Shown here in pieces: positions 49,401 through 64,000 of a DNA stretch of 64,000 bases (position 1 is the stretch's first letter; each line of letters opens with the position of its first letter). The DNA is from Cristatella mucedo (Eukaryota; Bryozoa; Phylactolaemata; Cristatellidae), in NCBI GenBank assembly GCA_009760855.2, contig WPIO01000008.1:9221501-9285500 (forward strand), read 5' to 3'. The notes beneath the pieces are model-generated. The model saw only the letters and a list, made by a program, of their open reading frames with translations. It searched no databases and had not been told where the DNA came from. Position numbers and translations under genes: made by a program.

Positions 49401-50843
49401 CTTCTCGATGTCGTTATACACCCGTAGCAATTCTGACTCTGTGGAGAGATTAGCTCTAAAACCAGACACTTGTTTGTGCATAAAAATTCCCCACATCACT
49501 GTTTCAGCGAAACGGAGCTAATTTCTCTGTGTATGTGAACACGGGACAAGAATTCGACGGATCTGATAGCGGTGCAAGCCCCGACGAGGCAGTATCTTGG
49601 GGGAAGATACATAAGGATGCTCGCCCAATCAAGGTCAGTGCCAGCCTCGTAGCAGTTTGAATTGCTTTGCTCTGCTTGTAGTATTATATGTAAAGCGCCT
49701 AGACAGAGATTGAGTTCCCTGAAGGCGCTTTATTAAGTGCATTATTATTATTTTTATTATTACTAGTTTTAGCCCTGTGGCAATTGCTTGCTCTTTACGA
49801 CCTAGGTCATGGTTCAACGCTTGCTGTGGGCGATTCTGTATTGCCCATTGCATGCCGCGGTGAAAGCCGCTAAAGGCTCTTCTGCTTCTGTACCAATGTT
49901 GCTTTTAAATCAGCTAACTTGTATGTATTAGTTTACCAAATGCCCGAGGCCGTTAGTGCTCCGTAAGCCAATATAGTCACTGTCGTGCTGGTTTGGCCCC
50001 GTAGTTTAAGTGCTCGCCCCGACCAAGGTCTGGCCGAGGTCGTAGGTTTGAGCACCGTGGCATGTGTGAAGCGCTTGCATAGAGATAAAGTTATCTTAAG
50101 GGCACTATACAGATAAATTATACTATACTAACCATTGCACCTGCAGTGTGAAGCATTTTTTATTGTGTGCTTTAGAATCTTGGCCTCTTAAGCATGATGC
50201 TTGCTTGCTTTTGCAGGCTTGTCTTGGCGAAATACCTTGCATCTTATTAGTACTTGGTCATAGATTCTCTTGCAGAGTTGCAAAGCGTCTGAACAGAGAT
50301 TTAGTTGTCTTAGCATGCCATACAAATGAGATTACTATTATTACTTTATATGCAATGTTTAGTGGCAGCAGGCGAAAACAGTGAGCAATACTGCCAAAGG
50401 TATTTGACGGATGTTGAGTTGTCTTCCTGCTGTGACAGCTTTTGTTAGAAGTTCGTTATGCAATAGAGAGTTGCTCGTGCAGTATGAAGGTCCCTTCGGC
50501 CGCTCACTTTTAATCACTTTTTGCTTATATCGGATGCAAACACCTTAGTTAAGCATGCAAGGAAATGTGTTTGGCATTAGACCGATGTACTCGATTCTAC
50601 CCGGAGCTTTATTCCGATTTAGGGCGATACACACTGTCGATCTTTTTGATCTCGCTACATTTTGCAGTATGTGTTATATAAGCGTCATTCCTCTATGTGT
50701 GTGTTTTTTTCTGTTCGCGTGACTTGACTTGCGTGTTGCAGGTTCACGCCGATGCCAGCCTCATATTTCCGCTCCTAGTCGCCGAGACTTTTGCCAAGGA
50801 GCAGCGAGCGGCACAGAGCCAAGCCACTACATCCGCTCAGTAG
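37461..50843 (+). CDS. DHPS: Deoxyhypusine synthase, complete gene (copy 1, 8 exons)
   Basis: Coding exons: 37461-37652, 39309-39473, 44808-45026, 45298-45384, 46399-46504, 48457-48560, 49508-49633 and 50742-50843 (TAG). All introns are GT-AG and phases join without a break, giving 366 codons against 369 in human DHPS. The enzyme is a cytosolic NAD-dependent homotetramer that moves the 4-aminobutyl group of spermidine to one lysine of eIF5A, the first step of hypusine formation. Seen here: [11 protein letters not shown] and FQATNFG (N-terminal core), [15 protein letters not shown] (NAD region), TTAGG and [39 protein letters not shown] (His283, equal to human His288), EFDGSDSG and the WGKI active-site lysine (Lys324, equal to human Lys329). 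The start is the ATG in context ATCATGG; an in-frame ATG two codons upstream sits right at a splice acceptor. The first exon resembles copy 2 at 56255. It looks functional. Confidence 0.97.
38009..38192 (+). repeat. tRNA-derived SINE (family 1) in DHPS copy 1 intron 1
   Basis: Head TGGCTCACCAGGTAAGG (A box) and GGGTTCGAATCC (B box), body ATCGCCACTGCAAACGGTTG, end AAATCAGCTAGTATTTATG. The best-preserved copy of this family in the window. Confidence 0.88.
39309..39473 (+). CDS. DHPS: DHPS copy 1 exon 2
   Basis: Residues 65-119, phase 0 at both ends, acceptor TTGCTTCTAG, donor GTATGT. Encodes [10 protein letters not shown], then [20 protein letters not shown], the NAD-contacting TSN(L/M)xS segment of DHPS. 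Confidence 0.97.
39967..40014. repeat. Perfect 24-bp tandem duplication
   Basis: Two identical adjacent 24-base units beginning GAATTTGGATCTTAATAATA, in DHPS copy 1 intron 2. Confidence 0.95.
40384..40460. repeat. (CT)n microsatellite
   Basis: About 77 bp of CT repeat in DHPS copy 1 intron 2. Confidence 0.98.
40733..44153 (-). mobile_element. hAT transposon, ZMYM1/DUF4371-like, decayed
   Basis: The termini are inverted repeats: CAGTGGCCTAGCGAG on the left and, reversed, CAGTGGCCTAGCAAGG on the right, typical of hAT ends (CAGTGGCGTAGC). Both subterminal parts are rich in GGCGCC/GCGCCCC. Length is about 3.4 kb. The first 8 bases outside each end do not match; both flanks hold GCCGGC, but shifted, so no clean target duplication is claimed. 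It sits antisense in DHPS copy 1 intron 2 and is absent from the matching intron of copy 2. Confidence 0.8.
41000..42900 (-). pseudogene. hAT transposase remnant (ZMYM1-like)
   Basis: Minus-strand fragments in order: [20 protein letters not shown] and [17 protein letters not shown] (42016-42291), the DUF4371 YDNAxxMxG / CxxHxLNLVG blocks; then FSHLRKINR-type helix and [17 protein letters not shown] text (41453-41749); then [20 protein letters not shown] near 41080, the C-terminal dimerisation motif (usually CERSFSKLKLIK). Stops and shifts separate these pieces, so the gene is dead. The BED/TTF-type N-terminus was not located. Confidence 0.78.
44808..45026 (+). CDS. DHPS: DHPS copy 1 exon 3
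   Basis: Residues 120-192, phase 0. [20 protein letters not shown], then [20 protein letters not shown]. Carries the TTAGG nucleotide-contact loop. Acceptor TGTCTGCTCAG, donor GTTAGT (a weak donor also used, as GTTAGA, in copy 2). Confidence 0.97.
45298..45384 (+). CDS. DHPS: DHPS copy 1 exon 4
   Basis: Residues 193-221, phase 0. [20 protein letters not shown], then ESIYYWAYK. Acceptor CCCTTTCGCAG; donor AAG|GTCGGT is unusual but keeps frame and length with the family. Confidence 0.95.
45708..45885 (-). repeat. tRNA-derived SINE (family 1), antisense, in intron 4
   Basis: The reverse strand has TGGCTCACTAGGTAAGG, the B-box-like GGGTTCGATTC and the end GTTTAATCAGCTAGGATTTA with an ATTTATTTTA tail. 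Confidence 0.85.
46399..46504 (+). CDS. DHPS: DHPS copy 1 exon 5
   Basis: Residues 222-256 plus the first base of codon 257. [20 protein letters not shown], then [15 protein letters not shown]. The DGSLGDM and HSYKNPG blocks are DHPS signatures. Donor GTATGG, phase 1. Confidence 0.97.
46757..47250 (+). mobile_element. Ty3/Gypsy integrase remnant in intron 5
   Basis: The frame 46793-47014 reads [20 protein letters not shown], then [18 protein letters not shown], matching the integrase C-terminal block (L.xRNTP....SPAQxL.xR) of Gypsy-like elements. Stops follow. The retroelement is otherwise lost. Confidence 0.6.
47513..47589 (+). repeat. LTR-like direct repeat, unit 1
   Basis: CGATAAGCTC, then TTTATATTTTTAC, then CAGAGCAACCCTAGCTCACG and CCAGCTTTTCGTGAAATGGTG. 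It repeats 350 bp downstream. Ends in TGGTGA, as in the primer-site region of some Gypsy elements. Confidence 0.7.
47863..47938 (+). repeat. LTR-like direct repeat, unit 2
   Basis: Near-identical to 47513-47589 (only a few differences), ending TTCGTCAAATGGTGACAC. With unit 1 it suggests two LTR 3' ends in tandem, about 350 bp per LTR, downstream of the integrase remnant. Confidence 0.7.
48206..48365 (-). repeat. SINE family 2 (tRNA head, L2 tail), antisense
   Basis: The reverse strand has the head GTCGTGGGCTCAAGCCC-like B box, then AAGTGCCTGAACAGAGATTA and GTTCTCTTGAGGCGCTATGC. It lies just before DHPS copy 1 exon 6. Confidence 0.8.
48457..48560 (+). CDS. DHPS: DHPS copy 1 exon 6
   Basis: Two bases complete codon 257 (Asp); then residues 258-291. 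[20 protein letters not shown], then [14 protein letters not shown]. Contains the catalytic-region His283 in KHH. Donor GTGAGT. Confidence 0.97.
48640..49480 (-). mobile_element. L2 LINE fragment filling DHPS copy 1 intron 6
   Basis: The reverse strand reads [20 protein letters not shown] (49400s), then [18 protein letters not shown] and ARNQG-type blocks (48800-48960). These match the open L2 frame in order. Broken. It occupies almost the whole 947-bp intron. Confidence 0.87.
49508..49633 (+). CDS. DHPS: DHPS copy 1 exon 7 (active-site lysine)
   Basis: Residues 292-333, phase 0. [20 protein letters not shown], then [24 protein letters not shown] holds Lys324, which forms the covalent enzyme-aminobutyl intermediate in the human enzyme. 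Acceptor CACTGTTTCAG, donor GTCAGT. Confidence 0.97.
49660..49764 (+). mobile_element. L2 LINE 3' tail
   Basis: TGTAAAGCGCCTAGACAGAG, TTGAGTTCCCTGAAGGCGC and (ATT)n end. In DHPS copy 1 intron 7, immediately followed by a SINE. Confidence 0.88.
49765..49932 (+). repeat. tRNA-derived SINE (family 1), diverged
   Basis: Head TTAGCCCTGTGGCAATTGC and GGTCATGGTTCAACG, body GTGGGCGATTCTGTATTGCC, end TTTTAAATCAGCTAACTTG. Confidence 0.75.
49996..50120 (+). repeat. SINE family 2 (tRNA head, L2 tail)
   Basis: GGCCCCGTAGTTTAAGTGC, then GGTCGTAGGTTTGAGCAC (B box), then GAAGCGCTTGCATAGAGATA and AAGTTATCTTAAGGGCACTA. Confidence 0.82.
50258..50350 (+). mobile_element. L2 or SINE-2 tail fragment
   Basis: GTTGCAAAGCGTCTGAACAG and AGATTTAGTTGTCTTAG with an ATTACTATTATTAC end. 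Only the tail remains. Confidence 0.65.
50742..50843 (+). CDS. DHPS: DHPS copy 1 terminal exon 8
   Basis: Residues 334-366 then TAG at 50841. [20 protein letters not shown] matches the DHPS C-terminus; the last 13 residues are Gln/Ala/Thr/Ser-rich. Acceptor TTGCGTGTTGCAG. Confidence 0.97.
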   Translation, partial: VHADASLIFPLLVAETFAKEQRAAQSQATTSAQ

Positions 50844-50920
50844 CCTAGCCTGCTCCGTCTGCTCTGATCTTCGATAGCTACTGTGATTGAAAGATTCAGT
50901 CATGCCCTGTGGCCCATTTG

Positions 50921-50926
50921 ATTAAA
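50921..50926 (+). terminator. Polyadenylation signal of DHPS copy 1
   Basis: ATTAAA 78 bases after the stop codon, followed within 35 bases by a GT/T-rich stretch (CGTGTTTTCTT). It is a plausible 3' end signal. Confidence 0.55.
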
Positions 50927-50959
50927 ACGTCAGATGAAAACTTGCTACTTTTACATCGT

Positions 50960-52822
50960 GTTTTCTTAAAGGAGTCCATTAGATTAAATTTATGTGAAGA
51001 CCAACTCCTGGTGTTGTAATTACGAAATACGCTTGCATTTGTTTTTCCTTCATTTTCGTGTGGCTAGCCTTGTCAAACAAAGTAAATGCATGCACTTCGA
51101 CTTTAGCTACCAGTTCTAGCGTTTTACTGTTTGGCTAACTGATAATTTGACAAGTATTGTCTTTACGTTAGGTTAACAGAAACTGTATGTTTCAAACACA
51201 CCATGACATGAACTGGCCATAAAGAATACTCCAACACTTAACTGAACAAGCCAGTGTTTAAGATGTTCTCTAGATGAACAAGACCCAGACAGTTTACTCA
51301 AGCAAACAGTTCTCCTCAAAGAAATCGCTCGTTTGCTCTTATGTGCTTGCATAGTGGACAGTCTGCCAACGGAAACCTGGCCGCAATCAAACACTTCAAC
51401 CGGCAAAGCAAGGTCTGCGAGAGCACAGCGGATTCAACCAAGGAAGAACCCGTAGCTGCAGCTTGAGGGGCAGAGAGCTTCACGCGGGTGGGAACATTTC
51501 TACCTTGGTGCACAGGACTAGCCAGAGCAGCGAATGACTGCAAAGGTCAGCTTTGTCATCCAACTAGCCAGCCAAAAATCGCTCTCACCGAGGCATGGAA
51601 TGCTCTGGACATCTACCTGGTTGGATGATCATGCAGCACGCGGTTAACCCCGCAGCACTAACGAACAACTGGTGTGTAGACAACATGAACTTGCAAAAAG
51701 AATGCTCCACGTCTGGCTTTACCGAGCTGCTCCAGGGAGTGCTTTTCTACGACGACGACTCACTAGGCGGCGCCTCAGCTGCAGATCGGAGCTGAGGGAT
51801 TGGCAGGCTTAATACGGATGCTTGGCTCCATCGACGTCATTGCAGTCGCTGGACACACTAAAGATTGTCGATTTCGCGAATTCGATGCCTATCTCGAAGC
51901 TAGTGTTCTGTAACAGTTCACATGACAGCTAATGACTCATTACATTCATTTCACTAGCAGGCAGGCCCGGGAGTCCATTCAAGAAAAGAGTCTGGCTCCC
52001 AAATGAAGTGGCAACCCGAAAATGAGTATAGGTCTATCGAAATTCGGGCACTTGGAGCGGGCTAACTTTAAAGCAAGAGAAAAAAGCTCACAGCGCCTAT
52101 GCTGACTTTACGGGACTTGATAAGATTGCACTCGTGACCAACAGTCTTCAGCCTAAAAAAATCTTGAGATCGACTGCATCGCTTGGTCGGGTGCAGAAAC
52201 TAAAAGGTTGGCCGACTTCTGCATCATATCTTTTAAGAGTATAAGTGACTGCGTGTGGGTTCTCGTTCATCTGAAGCACTGGTGTTTTCAATTTATTGAA
52301 GCGTAGGATAGCAGCCTCTTCCCATTCAAGAAGTTCTAGCCGTCCTGCGTTCGCGAGTCCCAACGTGTCTATAAACTGTCCTGTATGTTCGTTTTCTGCT
52401 TACGAATGTGGTGGCCGTGGCCTCTGGCGAAGCAATGCCGACCAGCAGACTCGCGGGACCTGAAAGAAAAGTTTTTTTTCAAACCGCGAATATATACATC
52501 AAGCATTTTGAGTGACTCGCTACTACGAACCCTCGCACCTAGGCATTCAACTTTTGAAGGGCATTTCAAGCAATTCGTTCAACAGCTCATTCGTACGAAC
52601 CGGCACGAAGCGAAAGCATCCAGGTACAGAACGAAAGGGCAACGAGGAGACCAGTTGTATTGTTATCCATTACCTGGGGGCGGCCTCTACGGACTACTCC
52701 AAGAAGTGGCAAATTGCCAACTGACGAATCCAGCCGTGTATAGGCGACTTGAGTTCGGGCGATATTATGCTATATCACGGAATTATATTACCCGAACACA
52801 ACCTTTGGCGGAAATGGGCAAG
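50960..52822. other. Intergenic between DHPS copies, unassigned
   Basis: A 170-codon plus frame (52385-52897) and a 71-codon minus frame (52148-52363) are open but show no secure domain. The minus frame has a faint Gypsy RNase-H-like look. No confident gene. Confidence 0.4.
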
Positions 52823-52988
52823 CTTAGCTTATTAAACAGCCTCGTTTATATATTAGCAGAGCAGCCTTTACGGCATCACCACTTTCAGCACAGCTAGCAG
52901 CTGGCGACACGGAATCGCCCACAGTAGGACTCGAACCCACGACCTGGATCGTGAAGAGCGAGCACCTTACCTCCTGGGCTAAAACCGA
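52823..52988 (-). repeat. tRNA-derived SINE (family 1), antisense
   Basis: The reverse strand has TTAGCCCAGGAGGTAAGG (A box), GGGTTCGAGTCC (B box), GTGGGCGATTCC, and end GAGGCTGTTTAATAAGC. Confidence 0.87.
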
Positions 52989-53674
52989 GCACACAAATAC
53001 GGAGCGGTTCACGAATTTGCGTTTTATCCTTGCACAGGGACCATGCTGATCTCCCCTGTATCATAACTGTTTTAGCGTGTGTACTGCCGAAGCGAGTACG
53101 AGGGCGAGAGAAACAGCTACAAAAAAGATCGAGTTTTGAGACTTTCGCAACACAATCCTCTGACGGTGACTTTGGAGTCCGCACAGCAATGCCTCGATAC
53201 CCGGCTTTACCTTCACGTGGAATGAATTTCAGCTCATGAATAGCAGCTAAAAAGCGAAACCGTTTACTCGTGCGCCAGCGCCTCAGTGCGCGCGCCAGCA
53301 CCTGCGAGGTCGTAAATAGGACCCGTACGCGGCGCCGCCGCTCAGGCAAAGAGTTCCACTAGCATGCAAAATAGCACTTCGCGCCGACAAGAATTAGGCT
53401 TCCGTACGATGTAACTTACAAGTAAACATTCATTTTCAAGACGACGTAGCAATTGCTAGTCGTTGACGGATCGTGTCCTCGTGGCCACGAGGAGCAACCT
53501 TCGCAAGGCAGCGAATCGCAACGGCTCGGTAAGCCTCTCCCAACGGCTGATAAAGCCACTCGCACCGGTGTGGGCATGATATTCCGTTCTATGCGGCAGA
53601 AACACCACCGGCCAGCGGCCACCAGCATGTTGGCCAGCGAGGCAAACCCGACAGAGTGCTAGCGCTGGCGGTAA

Positions 53675-53736
53675 TAATAATAATAATAATAACAATAATA
53701 ATAATAATGCACTTGATAAAGCGCCCTCAGAGAACT

Positions 53737-53740
<4 letters not shown>
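53675..53740 (-). mobile_element. L2 LINE 3' tail
   Basis: (AAT)n, then AAAGCGCCCTCAGAGAAC and TTAATCTCTCTCT. The expected TAGGCGCTTTAC continuation is replaced by a CT microsatellite. Confidence 0.85.
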
Positions 53741-55080
<1,340 letters not shown>

Positions 55081-55509
55081 TAAACGCCATTTGCAAGCGT
55101 TAGGTAGTTAGCATGGTGCGTTAGGTAGTTGGCATGTCGGATGTGTATAGTCATGATAGTAATGATAAAAAAGGATAATACAAATACGGCTTGCCGTAAG
55201 AGAAAACGAAGCCTCTGCCCCGATGCTTTACAACTCCCTGCAACAGAATATTCAATTCAATTGCCAAGGGAAAATGGCAAAAGAGCAAGGTGTCATGCTT
55301 AGACAAGCTTGCAAGAAAGAGCGCACTACAAGATACTTGTCACAGCTGGTTAGCAGGACCCCCGGGTTAGCAGCATGCGCTGAATCGTGCACAGGCAAGC
55401 ACACAATGCACACGGGCACAAGACAGGCAAAATCACTGCATCCCAATGAGAAAGCTGGGAGGAGCAGATGCATCCTTAGCTGAGACTCTAACGTGTGCTC
55501 TAGTCAGTC

Positions 55510-56248
55510 ACCCTGGTCGTCATCTCAACAGGCTGGTTGTCCATGCAGTTGAATCAATTTAAGAAACCATTTGAAAATGGTTTCTGCCTTTATCGCTGTC
55601 AAGAGGAGCCAAATTTTGTTGTAGTTAGTTTGCTTTGTAGCTATAGTGAAACTAGATTGCTCGAGGTCAAGAGCTTCAAATTTCGTTATTTCCATTAAAT
55701 AATCCTTCAGCAAAGTAGACTTTTTCTGTGCATTCATTGTTGTTGGGTATTGCCACGAAGTTCTTGGTGTCAATTCCGGTGCTCCTTAGGTGACAGTCAC
55801 ATTTGCTTTGACACTCACCTCAGTTTAATCAACTGACTATACATGAGGCAGAGCCTAGAACTACACATTTTGCCGAGCCTCGGCGATTGGATATGTTATT
55901 CCTTGTAAGCGTTGCTGCAAGAGGTTGAAAGTAAAAGTACCTCATTTAGGATCTACGGTGGAGTGAGCCATAGCAGAGTATTCAAGCAAGTTGCATCGGA
56001 CGTGGTACTCTCTAATAAGAGCTATACTTGTCGAAGAGTAAATCTGTTTTAGTTTTTGGTCTGTTTGGAGCTTCGTTGAAGGGAACCCACTGCTTTGAGG
56101 ACAGTTGCTTCGTATGCCTGCATCTAATTCCGGTCTTTTTCTCTATACCTAATTCGAATCGTAGCTCCTTAGTGCCCAACTAGTGACAGCTCACTTGAGA
56201 ATGCTTGTTTATAGACTGTGTTAGGCGGCCTCGGCTCTTCGTTGGCAG
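55510..56248 (+). promoter_or_regulatory. Upstream block of DHPS copy 2, duplicated
   Basis: Collinear with 36600-37454. It ends in the acceptor-like TCGGCTCTTCGTTGGCAG at 56248, six bases before the ATG, as in copy 1. Confidence 0.65.
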
Positions 56249-56254
56249 GTGATT

Positions 56255-63937
<7,683 letters not shown>

Positions 63938-64000
63938 GTTAGACTCAGCTCTGTGATTTGCAGCTGTTGATACTTAGCTTTGAGCGATTGATCCTAGCTT

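Noticed and set aside
52148-52363. Possible Gypsy RNase-H-like minus-strand frame
   Set aside because: A faint F.KLKTPVL block only; neighbouring reverse-strand sequence gave no further retroelement motifs.
52385-52897. 170-codon plus-strand frame between the DHPS copies
   Set aside because: No recognised domain, and its last part overlaps an antisense SINE (52823-52988).

Overview
The window is nuclear DNA of an animal, most likely an invertebrate; I cannot name the phylum. Genes are split by GT-AG introns. Long (TG)n, (CT)n and (TA)n microsatellites, tRNA-headed SINEs, many LINE-2 (L2) copies, two hAT DNA transposons and LTR-retrotransposon remnants fill most of the rest. There are no operons, CRISPR arrays or rRNA genes.

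Three host loci can be supported, all on the + strand. (1) 635-14097 holds the last five coding exons of a copper type II, ascorbate-dependent monooxygenase of the DBH/MOXD1 family. Its 5' part lies outside the window. (2) 37461-50843 is a complete deoxyhypusine synthase (DHPS) gene of eight coding exons and 366 codons with its active-site residues present. (3) 56255-63937 holds the first three coding exons of a second, head-to-tail DHPS copy that runs off the right edge. Homology between the copies reaches into introns and about 0.85 kb upstream, so this is a segmental tandem duplication, not a retrocopy. A fourth, weaker candidate is a TATA-preceded first coding exon (32164-32262) of an unrecognised product inside a GC-rich island.

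Layout: 0-14 kb, monooxygenase exons with introns full of repeats, including a 4.7-kb L2 cluster at 6.06-10.7 kb. 14-20 kb, L2 debris and about 4.7 kb of unassigned sequence. 20-26.4 kb, SINE, L2 copies (one with an open 540-codon RT frame) and a minisatellite of roughly 57-61-bp units. 26.9-30.05 kb, a minus-strand LTR element with little or no pol, whose 5' LTR is broken by a SINE and an L2 piece. 30.1-32.9 kb, the GC-rich island. 33-37.4 kb, mostly unassigned. 37.4-51 kb, DHPS copy 1 with a hAT element, Gypsy debris, SINEs and an antisense L2 in its introns. 51-55.5 kb, spacer with a second GC-rich patch. 55.5-64 kb, DHPS copy 2 with a 190-bp (TA)n tract and a hAT-Charlie element whose target-site duplication is still visible.

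The points most worth following are the DHPS tandem duplication (copy 2 changes a conserved Gly to Ala in exon 1), the splice-acceptor-like sequence exactly six bases before both DHPS start codons, and a SINE family whose 3' tail matches the resident L2 tail. All calls come from reading translations and repeats by eye; no database search was run.
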